Origin: Paracoccaceae bacterium
Lineage (GTDB): Bacteria; Pseudomonadota; Alphaproteobacteria; Rhodobacterales; Rhodobacteraceae
NCBI GenBank assembly: GCA_028284705.1
Contig: JANQRE010000010.1
Coordinates: 124,001-188,000 of the forward strand
Reading direction: 5' to 3'
DNA: 64,000 nt
Shown here: positions 53,648 to 62,332 of the stretch, piece after piece
Numbering within the stretch: position 1 is the stretch's first letter
Layout of the letters: the number at the start of each line of letters is the position of its first letter
The notes under the pieces: generated by a model
Told to the model about the DNA's origin: nothing
Database searches by the model: none
The model's input: only the letters and a program-made list of their open reading frames with translations
Program-made: the position numbers and the translations under genes

Positions 53648-54763
53648 ATGAATACTTTTTCAAAATTAGCGCTCTCTGCCAGCGCGCTGTGCATTAGCGC
53701 GACAGCGAGTTTCGCTGACCAGGTGATCGCCGATGATCTCATTGTGCAAGGGTCAGCCTGTATCGGGTTTGACTGTTCCAACGGTGAGAGCTTTGGATTC
53801 GACACCCTACGGCTGAAAGAAAACAATCTTCGCATCCACTTTGATGACACAAGTACCTCGGCAAGCTTCCCGCGCAACGACTGGCGGATTCTTGCGAACG
53901 ACACGGGCAATGGCGGAGACAGTTACCTGGGGATTGAAGACAGCACCGCCGGCAGGCGCATTGTCACCTTCGAGGCCGGCGCCCCAGCCAATGCTATGGT
54001 GCTCGACAGTGCAGGACGACTTGGAATGGGTATCGACAACCCGGTTGTCGAAATGCATATCCGCAACGGTGACAGCCCGACCTTGCGTCTTGACCAAGAT
54101 GGTTCAAGTGGCTTCGCAGCGCAGACCTGGGACCTCGCTGGCAACGAGGCCAATTTCTTCGTCCGCGATGTGACTAACGGAAGCCAACTTCCGCTAAAGA
54201 TCAAACCAGGCGCAGATAGCGACTCACTTGTGATTGCTGCCAACAATGACGTCGGTGTCGGCACACAGAGCCCCTCTGCACCTCTTCACGTCAGAAGAAA
54301 CACAGGCGTAGCGGGAGATATGCTTCGACTTGAGAACAATGAAGGGGTGGTGCTGAGATTGGTAGACACCGCTATTGATGGTCAAGAATGGACTGTTCAA
54401 TCAAACAACGGTCTTTTTAGAATGGCAAGTCCTGCCGTTCCAGGGCCAGAGATGACAATCGATGACAACGGCAACGTCACGATCACTGGAACGCTTACAA
54501 CTGCCGGGTCATGTTCTGTCGGATGTGACCGCGTATTTGATGAGGACTACGATATAAGGCCTATTGAAGTTCACGCGGAATATATGTGGGCGAATAAGCA
54601 TCTCCCAGCTGTGGGTCCAACCTCGGAAAACGGCCCAATGAATATATCGGACAAAGTCGGCGGAATTTTGAACGAACTTGAGCATGCGCATATCTACATC
54701 GAAGAACTGAACCGCCACATTAAGGCGCTGGAGATTCGACTCGACTCGCTGGAAGATAGCTAA
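53648..54763 (+). CDS. Exported protein with tail-fibre-like C-terminal trimerisation module
   Basis: The protein has 371 residues with a signal peptide (FSKLALSASALCISATASFA). The middle has tail-spike-like repeats of the type GMGIDNPVVEMHIRNG and VGVGTQSPSAPLHVRRN. The end (CDRVFDEDYDIRPIE, NKHLPAVGP, NISDKVGGILNELEHAHIYI, then a coiled coil) is the module found at the end of phage and bacterial fibre-like proteins, where it usually helps trimerisation. The ATG at 53648 follows GGAAGG. No phage genes are nearby, so it is more likely a surface or secreted fibre of the cell. A hairpin terminator follows. Confidence 0.75.
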   Translation: MNTFSKLALSASALCISATASFADQVIADDLIVQGSACIGFDCSNGESFGFDTLRLKENNLRIHFDDTSTSASFPRNDWRILANDTGNGGDSYLGIEDSTAGRRIVTFEAGAPANAMVLDSAGRLGMGIDNPVVEMHIRNGDSPTLRLDQDGSSGFAAQTWDLAGNEANFFVRDVTNGSQLPLKIKPGADSDSLVIAANNDVGVGTQSPSAPLHVRRNTGVAGDMLRLENNEGVVLRLVDTAIDGQEWTVQSNNGLFRMASPAVPGPEMTIDDNGNVTITGTLTTAGSCSVGCDRVFDEDYDIRPIEVHAEYMWANKHLPAVGPTSENGPMNISDKVGGILNELEHAHIYIEELNRHIKALEIRLDSLEDS

Positions 54764-54796
54764 TTCCGGCGTACAGGCATGTCTAAAACTCGCTGT

Positions 54797-54820
54797 CGGC
54801 TCCGAAGTCCTTCGGAGCCG
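54797..54820 (+). terminator. Probable intrinsic terminator
   Basis: CGGCTCCGAA (54797-54806) and TTCGGAGCCG (54811-54820) form a perfect ten-base stem with a four-base GTCC loop, 33 bp after the fibre-like gene. The following AATTCTCTT is only moderately T-rich. Confidence 0.65.
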
Positions 54821-54935
54821 AATTCTCTTGACACCAGAACCGATCCCGCGAGATGGCAGCGTCTCATGAGGAATTTCCGAGCGAAATACTTCGCGAAGCG
54901 CCTAATTTTCAAGAGGAAATTCGAGATCTAGGATT

Positions 54936-57900
54936 TTGACGGCCAACCCTCTGACAAGAACTGTTTTAATCTCTCATCCTCAGCGCTTCGCTTTGGCCTC
55001 ATGCCTCATCGTGCTCTTGGCAGTGCTCTTCTGGACCGGTTCTCGCTACCCGGAACTCGACGAAAAAGCGATGATGAGCGGAGCGATCCAGCTGGAGGAC
55101 CCGCTCGGGTTCGAGGCGCTGTTTCCGCTGACCGAAGGCATGGGTGTCATCGAGCGGATTTTCTATTCCACCATCAATTGGATCAACACCAACAAGAAAG
55201 GCATGACTTTTGGCGTGCTCTTCGCGGCAGCGTTCCTCACCGCCGCAGCCTATCTGCGCCAGAAAGGGTTCAAACGCGGGCTATCCAATGCTGTTCTTGG
55301 CCTTTTTCTGGGAGCACCACTAGGTGTTTGCGTCAATTGCGCTGCCCCGATTGCAAAAGGCATGTATTCGGCCGGTCTCAGGGCGGAAACCACTCTTGCA
55401 GCGATGATCGCATCGCCCACATTGAATGCGATTGTGCTGACCATGCTTTTCAGCATCCTGCCCTTCTACATGGCCGTCACGAAGATCGCTCTCAGTCTGA
55501 TCATGATCCTCCTTGTGGTTCCATGGATCTGCGGCACATTGTTCGGGGGCACATCAAAAATTCCGAAACCTGAAATCTCGGTCCCAGAGCCGGAGTTCTT
55601 CCCGGAAACTGCCGCGAAAGAGGCGGTACCAAGTGCAATCCTGGAGGTGTCAAAAAGCTATCTGACGAACCTCTGGTTCATCATCAAAATGACTGTGCCG
55701 CTCATGTTTCTTGCGGGGCTCCTTGGCGCAACTGCCGCAACGCTTCTGCCGGGTGATATGATCCTTGGTCTGCAGTTTGGCGTTGTGATGCTTCTGATTG
55801 TCTCGATCGTCGGGGTATTCCTGCCTGTGCCCATCGCATTCGACGTTGTGGTCTGTGGCGCCCTCTTGTCCCTTGGCCTTGCCCCCGGTTATGTCATGGC
55901 CTTGCTCTTCACGCTTGGCACGTTCAGCATCTACTCCCATTTCATCGTTGCCCAATCGATCTCCGGACGGGTTGCGTTCTGGATGTCGGGGTCCGTTGTT
56001 GTGCTTGGCGTCCTCGCGGGTTTGGGCGTCCAGTTTTATCACAATTGGCAAAGCCAACGTGCGCTCGACTTACTGCTGAGCCAACTCTCGGTTGGTGCCG
56101 CCTACGCTCAAACTGCGCCGACCGTTTCGGTTGAAGCCATCCCATTCGCGGCGAGGTCCCCCGCTGCCGATCTGCCGTTTACGCGTTTTGAGGCCAAAGA
56201 AATTGGCATCGATAAGCCCGTGGAATTCTCGTTCAAGGATATGTGGCCTCCCTTCTGGGAAGGGCGCAGTCTGGCCAGCGGCGATATTGATCGCGACGGC
56301 GACATCGACCTCGTCATCGCCTCGACCGAAGTCGGTTTGTACGTCTATTTCAACGACGGTACCGGCCAATTCACCCGAAGCGTTCAAGATCTCGGCCCGG
56401 TCGCGAATTGGCAGGTCTTTAATGCCGCCCTCGTCGACATCGACAATGACGGGTGGAAGGATCTGTTCGTCGCGACATACCGTCAGGGCAACTGGATTCT
56501 GCAGGGACAGGGCGGTAAGTTCGACACCGAAAATCCCCAATCGATCCGTAACGTCGAAAACGCTCCTCTGAGCCTGGCTTTGGCCTTCGATGACGTCGAT
56601 CGGAACGGTACCCTTGACGCCGCCCTTGGGAATTGGGCGGCAGGTTGGTATCGGCGTGTCCCCGGCGAAGAATCTCGCAACAGGTTGATTTTGAACCATA
56701 AAGATGGAGATTTCGGAGAAAACTTCACCGATCTGCCTGCCATTCCCGGGGAAACGCTGACGATCCTCTTCTCCGATATCGACCAAAACGGAACCGCCGA
56801 TTTGCTCGTTGGAAATGACTTCGAAATCCCCGATGCGCTGTATCTTGGCGATGGCAATGGTGGCCTCGATCAGGTCAGTTTCCACGATCATCTCGTACCG
56901 CACACGACCACGACGACAATGGCGATCAAGACCGCTGATCTGATGAATGACGGAAAACCAGAGGTGTATTTCGCCCAGATCGCAGGTCGTGCCTCTGGGG
57001 TCTCGGAGACGTTGAAGATGCAGCCGCTCAATGGCTATTGCGACGCCATCTCTGACAGCGATGCGAAAGCGATCTGCAACAAAAACATGGAAATCAAATC
57101 CTGGTACAAATCCGGCAATAACTTCGACCCGACCTACGCCAATCGCTGCCAATCCCTCAAGGCTCCCGATCAGGCCGAATGCAAGGCGATGCTGGTGAAA
57201 GACATTGCAATCCAGCGCCGCGATCCGTCTCTTTGCGGTCTCATCCCCAAAGGCCAAAGCGAAGCTCAATCGTTCTGCGACATCCATTTCTGGCCGCCAC
57301 GCGAAATCACGCTGGCGGAAAAGGATGCGTCGATCCCGCAGATTTTGCGCTCAAACGTGCTTCTTGAACTGGACGGCGATGTCTATCGCGACACTGCAGA
57401 GGCTCGCGGGCTCCATGTTGGCGGATGGAGTTGGGACACCAAGATCGCAGATTTTGATCTCGATGGATTTCAGGATGTCTACATCGTTAATGGCACTTGG
57501 GTTCCAAACGAGGTCTCGCCGTCAAACCTCTATTTCCGCAACAACGGTGATGGCACCTTCACCGAAGCGTCCGGCCCCTTTGGGCTGGAGGATTACCTGA
57601 TGACCGCCGCAGCAACGAAGTTCGACATGGATGGGGACGGCGATCTCGACATGGTCACTCACCCCGTGAACGGCCCAACCACGGTCTTTCGCAACAATTC
57701 GCAAACCGGCAATGCCATCGCCTTTCAGTTGCGGGATCTTCGCGGCAATGTCGACGGGATCGGTGCACGGGTCGAAATCACGCTCAGCGACGGCACGAAG
57801 CTGATGCGCGAGGTCCAGATGGGCGGCGGGTTCATGTCTTTTGACGCCCCAAGGGTGCATTTCGGCCTATCGGACGCCATTTCGGTCGAAGAAGCGGCAA

Positions 57901-57986
57901 TTTTTTGGCGCACAGGACCGCCTACACGGCTCTCAGACGGGCTTGAGACTGGAAATCTCTACGTTGTGACTAGAAACGGTTCTTAA
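54936..57986 (+). CDS. Permease fused to FG-GAP/UnbV ectodomain
   Basis: The protein has 1016 residues. Residues 1-370 form about nine membrane helices resembling the YraQ/ArsP-type permeases: APLGVCVNCAAPIAKGMYSAG carries a Cys-x-x-Cys, followed by MIASPTLNAIVLTMLFSILP. From about 435 the chain becomes an extracytoplasmic beta-propeller of FG-GAP/VCBS repeats (GDIDRDGDIDLVIAST, DIDNDGWKDLFVAT, DFDLDGFQDVYIVNG, DMDGDGDLDMVTHP) and ends in an ASPIC/UnbV domain (GNAIAFQLRDLRGNVDGIGA). An insert at about 697-787 holds six cysteines. The TTG start keeps the first membrane helix; the next in-frame ATG at 55071 would remove it. Transport of a metal or small compound sensed by the propeller is an inference. 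Confidence 0.85.
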   Translation: MTANPLTRTVLISHPQRFALASCLIVLLAVLFWTGSRYPELDEKAMMSGAIQLEDPLGFEALFPLTEGMGVIERIFYSTINWINTNKKGMTFGVLFAAAFLTAAAYLRQKGFKRGLSNAVLGLFLGAPLGVCVNCAAPIAKGMYSAGLRAETTLAAMIASPTLNAIVLTMLFSILPFYMAVTKIALSLIMILLVVPWICGTLFGGTSKIPKPEISVPEPEFFPETAAKEAVPSAILEVSKSYLTNLWFIIKMTVPLMFLAGLLGATAATLLPGDMILGLQFGVVMLLIVSIVGVFLPVPIAFDVVVCGALLSLGLAPGYVMALLFTLGTFSIYSHFIVAQSISGRVAFWMSGSVVVLGVLAGLGVQFYHNWQSQRALDLLLSQLSVGAAYAQTAPTVSVEAIPFAARSPAADLPFTRFEAKEIGIDKPVEFSFKDMWPPFWEGRSLASGDIDRDGDIDLVIASTEVGLYVYFNDGTGQFTRSVQDLGPVANWQVFNAALVDIDNDGWKDLFVATYRQGNWILQGQGGKFDTENPQSIRNVENAPLSLALAFDDVDRNGTLDAALGNWAAGWYRRVPGEESRNRLILNHKDGDFGENFTDLPAIPGETLTILFSDIDQNGTADLLVGNDFEIPDALYLGDGNGGLDQVSFHDHLVPHTTTTTMAIKTADLMNDGKPEVYFAQIAGRASGVSETLKMQPLNGYCDAISDSDAKAICNKNMEIKSWYKSGNNFDPTYANRCQSLKAPDQAECKAMLVKDIAIQRRDPSLCGLIPKGQSEAQSFCDIHFWPPREITLAEKDASIPQILRSNVLLELDGDVYRDTAEARGLHVGGWSWDTKIADFDLDGFQDVYIVNGTWVPNEVSPSNLYFRNNGDGTFTEASGPFGLEDYLMTAAATKFDMDGDGDLDMVTHPVNGPTTVFRNNSQTGNAIAFQLRDLRGNVDGIGARVEITLSDGTKLMREVQMGGGFMSFDAPRVHFGLSDAISVEEAAIFWRTGPPTRLSDGLETGNLYVVTRNGS

Positions 57987-58086
57987 GCCTCTTGGCGCTT
58001 CTCCGGCTGTCTCACGCTCATTTGGAGAGGAAGCGGTCCGGTCGGAATTGACCCTTGGACCCGTATCTGGTCTTTAGAGCCACAAG

Positions 58087-58105
58087 CACGGTCCGTAAGA
58101 CCGTG
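58087..58105 (+). promoter_or_regulatory. Hairpin in the leader of the Wza-type gene
   Basis: CACGGTC (58087-58093) and GACCGTG (58099-58105) form a perfect seven-base stem with a CGTAA loop, 21 bp before the GTG start and just before its GAGGGGAGAG site. It could be a terminator for the upstream gene or a control element of the next one. Confidence 0.45.
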
Positions 58106-58125
58106 GGCGACGAGGGGAGAGCGAC

Positions 58126-59238
58126 GTGGTCGGCAAAATCAGCGTTATCACTGTGATGTCTGTTGCAATCTCGCTGTCCGGCTGCGCCCTGCCCCGCGGC
58201 GCAGCGCTCCAATCAGAGATCGTCAAGAATTCCGAGACTGAAGACGCACAATTTGCCGTCTATCCGGTGACAAAAGACCTACTCTCTCGCTTTGCAAAAT
58301 GGCCGCGTACGGGAAACGTCACACGCTATTCCTGGATTGGAAAACAGAAAGGCCCAATCGGGCGCGTCATCCTACCGGGCGATGTCGTCGATGTGTCAAT
58401 TTGGGACATCGACGAAAACTCCCTGCTGATCAGTCGCGAGCAAAAAGTTGCGCAGCTTCAGACCATGCGCGTTTCCACAAATGGCACGGTTTTTGTACCA
58501 TATGTTGGCTCGGTTCGGGTGGGCGGGATGACAGATGCAACCGCGCGTGAGGAAATTCAAAACGCGCTTCTAGAGGTTTCAACTTCGGCACAGGTTCAAC
58601 TGTCCTCACAACCCGGCCAGCGACATTCGATCAACGTCGTCTCAGGCGTGAACTCACCCGGCGCGTTCCCGCTCGCTGAACGCGATATGACGGTGCTTGC
58701 CGCTCTATCACTGGCGGGTGGTGCGCAGTCTGGCTTCCAGAATCCACAAATCAGATTGCTTCGTGGGAACAGCACTTACACGATTTCTCTTGCGAAGCTT
58801 CTTAAGTCGCCCTCGCTCGACACGACATTGCGCAACGGCGACAAGATCGTCGTGGCCGAGGACGAAAGTTATTTTCTGGCACTTGGTGCCACCGGCCGCG
58901 AGGAGTTGATCACCTTCCCGAAAGAGCACGTTTCCGCGCTTGATGCGATATCACTGATGGGCGGCGTGAATGATGCGCGCGCCAATCCTGAGGGCATTCT
59001 TGTTCTGCGTGAATATGGATCGCGCGCTGTGCGAGCAGACGGCGTCAACGGTCCCGAAAACACCCGGGTTGTCTTCACAATGGATCTAACAACCGCAGAC
59101 GGTCTTTTCAGTGCTGGAGACTTCAAGATTCACCCCAAAGACGTCGTCTACGCAACCGAAAGCCCGATCAATAACGCACGCACCATTTTCGGTCTAATCG
59201 GTGCGGTATTTGGAGTGGCCAATCAGGTCGACAATTAG
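58126..59238 (+). CDS. Outer-membrane polysaccharide exporter (Wza/KpsD-type OPX)
   Basis: This 370-residue lipoprotein (VAISLSGC, lipidated Cys at 20) forms the outer-membrane channel for polysaccharide. The export domain (GRVILPGDVVDVSIWDID, STNGTVFVPYVGSVRVGG) is followed by SLBB-type beta-grasp units (INVVSGVNSPGAFPLAERDM, ALSLAGGAQS, LDAISLMGGVNDARANPEGI). The GTG start follows GAGGGGAGAG. It would dock with the co-polymerases encoded at 34973 and 36880 to complete an export conduit. It precedes the rmlCBDA sugar-nucleotide operon on the same strand. Confidence 0.9.
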   Translation: MVGKISVITVMSVAISLSGCALPRGAALQSEIVKNSETEDAQFAVYPVTKDLLSRFAKWPRTGNVTRYSWIGKQKGPIGRVILPGDVVDVSIWDIDENSLLISREQKVAQLQTMRVSTNGTVFVPYVGSVRVGGMTDATAREEIQNALLEVSTSAQVQLSSQPGQRHSINVVSGVNSPGAFPLAERDMTVLAALSLAGGAQSGFQNPQIRLLRGNSTYTISLAKLLKSPSLDTTLRNGDKIVVAEDESYFLALGATGREELITFPKEHVSALDAISLMGGVNDARANPEGILVLREYGSRAVRADGVNGPENTRVVFTMDLTTADGLFSAGDFKIHPKDVVYATESPINNARTIFGLIGAVFGVANQVDN

Positions 59239-59241
59239 CCC

Positions 59242-59391
59242 CTAACTGAGCCCGGCTGCCTTTCGGAGAACCGCGCTCATGCGGCTTTGCCAACCCCTGC
59301 CCTCCGCCTTAATGGCTTCGATCACTTCGGGGTCCAGACGAAGCGTGGTTCGTACTTTCGTGACATCGCGTTTGGCGACCTTCGTTTTAGA
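59242..59391 (-). pseudogene. BrnA-type antitoxin remnant
   Basis: The minus strand encodes KVRTTLRLDPEVIEAIKAEG and then RGWQSRMSAVLRKAAGLS before a TAG at 59242-59244. This is the ribbon-helix-helix C-terminal half of BrnA antitoxins. An in-frame TGA lies just upstream at 59392-59394, and no ATG, GTG or TTG start is available in the open part. The BrnT toxin is not found upstream. It is a truncated remnant of a toxin-antitoxin pair. Confidence 0.65.
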
Positions 59392-59467
59392 TCACTACAA
59401 AAAACACAAGTTTCATTGCAACATCAAAGCGAGTTCGCTTCCGCGAATTCCCGAAAAAAAACGCTCA

Positions 59468-59731
59468 ATGGGTCTTATCAGGCTCTATTGCAGGGGCCTT
59501 CCCGACCGCCCAGGCCCGCCAGATGCCGACCTGGTCATGAAGCGTTTGAAAGCGGCGGCGACAAAGCCCAAGCCGAAAGCCCCTTCCGTGAATACGTACC
59601 GACGTTCGATCCATGAGAGCGGGATCAAATGCACTCGACGCGGCTCTCAAGTTGTATTGGAGTTCTCCGAGAGCGCGAGACCTGAGACGCTGCGTGAGTG
59701 GTTTGAGCTCTATATGGCGGATCACTGCTAA
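59468..59731 (+). CDS. Small hypothetical protein
   Basis: This 87-residue frame has a basic middle (LVMKRLKAAATKPKPKAPSV) and a convincing end (GIKCTRRGSQVVLEFSESAR, then PETLREWFELYMADHC) with strand-then-helix character. The start has no clear Shine-Dalgarno, and the N-terminal third may be spurious. It could be the surviving end of a larger gene disrupted in the same event that truncated the BrnA gene. The family is not recognised. Confidence 0.4.
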   Translation: MGLIRLYCRGLPDRPGPPDADLVMKRLKAAATKPKPKAPSVNTYRRSIHESGIKCTRRGSQVVLEFSESARPETLREWFELYMADHC

Positions 59732-59740
59732 GTTTCGGGA

Positions 59741-59809
59741 ATTACCATTGGTAATGTCTAGTAAAATACAATAAAAACAATACGATAGTAACTAGTTACC
59801 GGCTGGTAA
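59741..59809 (+). promoter_or_regulatory. Two TTACC/GGTAA dyads in the rml promoter region
   Basis: ATTACCA-T-TGGTAAT at 59741-59755 is a perfect dyad, and TTACC-N4-GGTAA at 59796-59809 is a second one, about 54 bp apart centre to centre. Between them is an AT-rich stretch with TACAAT and TACGAT that could serve as -10 elements. The layout fits a regulator binding at two sites upstream of rmlC. Confidence 0.5.
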
Positions 59810-59885
59810 TTTTGCGGCTTTACGGGGTGACTCCCTTAGCTGCTGCTGTTAGGAGACGACAAGGCAGCAAGTCGAGGCGCGCAAG

Positions 59886-60440
59886 TTGGACGTTGAAGAA
59901 ACCGCATTGGACGGCGTACTGATCCTGACCCCAAAACGTTTTGGCGACGCTCGCGGTTTTTTTTCGGAAGTCTGGAAAAAGACTGCCTTGCTGGGTGTGG
60001 GGATCGACGTAGAGTTTGTTCAGGACAACCAGTCCCTTTCTGCTGAAGTGGGTACGGTCCGCGGCCTTCACTACCAGTCGCCACCGCATGCACAGGACAA
60101 ATTGGTGCGCTGCGGGGCAGGGGCCCTGATGGATGTTGTCGTCGATGCAAGAAAAAGCTCCACCACCTATGGCGAAGTGGTTGCCGTCGAACTTAGTGCC
60201 GAGAATGGCAAACAGTTATTCGTACCAAAGGGGTTTCTCCATGGGTTCGTTACTCTGAAGCCGGACACCGAAATCCTTTACAAATGCAGCGACTACTATG
60301 CGCCGGAGTGCGATGGCTCCGTCCATTTCGAGAGCGCCGATTTGAACATTGACTGGGGAATTGATCAGTCTCGGGCCATTGTCTCTGACAAGGATGCAAA
60401 TGCTGTCGATTTTGCCAAGTTCGACTCGCCGTTTGACTGA
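59886..60440 (+). CDS. rmlC: dTDP-4-dehydrorhamnose 3,5-epimerase RmlC
   Basis: This 184-residue cupin-fold enzyme carries out the third step of dTDP-L-rhamnose synthesis. Conserved pieces are DARGFFSEVW, the active-site histidine region TVRGLHYQSPPHAQDKLVRC in outline, DVVVDARKSSTTYG, FVPKGFLHGFVTL and YKCSDYYAPECDGSVHF. The start is a TTG at 59886 with GAGG about ten bases upstream. It is the first gene of rmlCBDA, 9 bp before rmlB. Confidence 0.95.
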   Translation: MDVEETALDGVLILTPKRFGDARGFFSEVWKKTALLGVGIDVEFVQDNQSLSAEVGTVRGLHYQSPPHAQDKLVRCGAGALMDVVVDARKSSTTYGEVVAVELSAENGKQLFVPKGFLHGFVTLKPDTEILYKCSDYYAPECDGSVHFESADLNIDWGIDQSRAIVSDKDANAVDFAKFDSPFD

Positions 60441-60449
60441 GGCGCTGAG

Positions 60450-61484
60450 ATGAAAATTCTTGTGACAGGCGGTGCGGGATTTATTGGGTCGGCGGTGGTG
60501 CGTCAGGCCATTCGAGATGGCCATCAGGTCGTGAATGTCGATGCGCTGACTTATGCAGCATGTCTCGCCAATCTTGACCCAATTGCCAACGCGCCCGGAT
60601 ACAGCTTTGAGAAGGCCGATATTTGTGACGCCGGTGAGATGGCGCGCATCTTTGCCGAGCATCAACCAGACGCTGTAATGCACCTCGCCGCAGAAAGCCA
60701 TGTGGACCGCTCCATAGATGGACCCCAAGCGTTTTTGCAGACCAACGTCATGGGCACGTTCACGCTACTTCAAGCCGCACGTACATATTGGGATATTGCA
60801 GGGCGCCCGAACGGATTTCGCTTCCACCACGTCTCTACCGACGAAGTCTACGGGACTTTGGGCGCGGATGGTCGGTTCAGCGAAACAACGCCCTACGCCC
60901 CAAATAGTCCCTATTCTGCCTCAAAAGCGTCATCTGATCACCTTGTGCGCGCGTGGGGCGAAACTTACGACCTGCCGTTTGTGATCACAAATTGTTCCAA
61001 CAACTATGGTCCGTATCATTTCCCTGAGAAACTAATCCCCGTTGTCATTCTCAATGCGCTCGCTGGAAAAGACATTCCGGTTTACGGCAAGGGTGAGAAT
61101 GTACGCGACTGGCTTTACGTCGAAGATCATGCTGACGCACTTCTGACGGTTCTGCAAAGCGGGCAGAACTCGCGAACTTACAATGTCGGCGGCGAAAATG
61201 AGGCAAGAAATATCGACATCGTGCGCATGATCTGCGGGCTGCTGGACGAACTCCGACCGAAAGCGGCACAATACGAAGATCAGATCACCTTTGTCGCGGA
61301 CCGCCCCGGTCACGATCTGCGCTATGCCATTGATCCAACCCGCATTCGGGAAGAACTGGGATGGCGACCCTCTGTGACTTTGGAGCAGGGCCTACGCAAG
61401 ACCGTCGAATGGTATCTCGCCAACGAAGACTGGTGGCGCCCTTTGCAGCGGATCGCCGAAGAACGTCGAGGAACGGGGGCATGA
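60450..61484 (+). CDS. rmlB: dTDP-glucose 4,6-dehydratase RmlB
   Basis: This 344-residue extended short-chain dehydrogenase catalyses the second step of the pathway. The NAD-binding motif is [12 protein letters not shown], the active-site region is [12 protein letters not shown], and [12 protein letters not shown] holds the Tyr-x-x-x-Lys pair. [17 protein letters not shown] and [13 protein letters not shown] are typical of RmlB. Its stop overlaps the rmlD start (ATGA). Confidence 0.96.
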   Translation: MKILVTGGAGFIGSAVVRQAIRDGHQVVNVDALTYAACLANLDPIANAPGYSFEKADICDAGEMARIFAEHQPDAVMHLAAESHVDRSIDGPQAFLQTNVMGTFTLLQAARTYWDIAGRPNGFRFHHVSTDEVYGTLGADGRFSETTPYAPNSPYSASKASSDHLVRAWGETYDLPFVITNCSNNYGPYHFPEKLIPVVILNALAGKDIPVYGKGENVRDWLYVEDHADALLTVLQSGQNSRTYNVGGENEARNIDIVRMICGLLDELRPKAAQYEDQITFVADRPGHDLRYAIDPTRIREELGWRPSVTLEQGLRKTVEWYLANEDWWRPLQRIAEERRGTGA

Positions 61485-62332
61485 AAGTCGCCGTGTTTGG
61501 TCAAACCGGACAAGTGGCCACTGAGCTTCAACGTCGCGTTCCGCCCAACGTGCAAATAGAAGCTCTGGGCCGAGACAGGGTCGATTTCGCGAGGCCCGAT
61601 GACTTGGGAACCGCTGTGCGCGAACTGCATTGCGACGTGATCATAAATTCCGTGGCCTACACAGCGGTCGACAAGGCAGAGCAGGAGGAGGAACTGGCCA
61701 GCGTTGTGAACGGCGCCTCTGTCAAAGCTCTTGCGCGGGCCTGCGCGGATATCGGCAAGCCGTTGGTGCATATCTCCACCGATTATGTTTTCGACGGAAG
61801 CGGAGACGCGCCTTGGCGGCCCGATGACGACACCAATCCCCTTGGCGGCTATGGTCGCAGCAAGCTCTTGGGTGAGACCGGCATTGCAGAAGCTGAGGCA
61901 AATGCTGCTGTGCTTCGAACCTCCTGGGTGTTTTCGGCGCATGGCAGTAATTTTGTCAAAACCATGCTACGCCTTGGAGCTGAGCGCGACAGGTTGACGA
62001 TCGTGGCCGATCAGGTTGGTGGCCCAACCTCTGCGGCGTCGATTGCAGATGCTTGCCTGACATTGGCGCGCAACCTTTTTGAGGGTCGACCACCGGGGAC
62101 GTATCACTTCGCGGGAGCACCGGATGTCAGTTGGGCAGATTTTGCCCGTGAAATTTTCACCCAGTCAGGATTGGCCACCGAGGTCGTCGATATACCAAGT
62201 TCTGACTATCCGACGCCTGCCAAAAGACCGTTCAATTCGCGACTTGATTGTACTTCCATTTACGAAGAACACGGGATTTCCCGCCCCGATTGGCGGGCCG
62301 ATCTCAAGGACGTTTTACAGGAACTCATATGA
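61481..62332 (+). CDS. rmlD: dTDP-4-dehydrorhamnose reductase RmlD
   Basis: This 283-residue reductase makes dTDP-L-rhamnose in the last step. The cofactor motif is [14 protein letters not shown], followed by VINS-type [26 protein letters not shown], the YGRSKLLGE Tyr-x-x-x-Lys pair and the [18 protein letters not shown] region. The frame is open upstream to 61361, but the ATG at 61481 fits the family and overlaps rmlB. The stop overlaps the rmlA start. Confidence 0.95.
   Translation: MKVAVFGQTGQVATELQRRVPPNVQIEALGRDRVDFARPDDLGTAVRELHCDVIINSVAYTAVDKAEQEEELASVVNGASVKALARACADIGKPLVHISTDYVFDGSGDAPWRPDDDTNPLGGYGRSKLLGETGIAEAEANAAVLRTSWVFSAHGSNFVKTMLRLGAERDRLTIVADQVGGPTSAASIADACLTLARNLFEGRPPGTYHFAGAPDVSWADFAREIFTQSGLATEVVDIPSSDYPTPAKRPFNSRLDCTSIYEEHGISRPDWRADLKDVLQELI

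Noticed and set aside
53648-54763. Prophage tail-fibre gene
   Set aside because: The protein has a signal peptide and no phage structural neighbours, so a cellular exported fibre is more likely.
56070-57287. 405-codon open frame on the minus strand inside the permease-FG-GAP gene
   Set aside because: It is antisense to repeated, conserved FG-GAP coding sequence; its length follows from codon bias.
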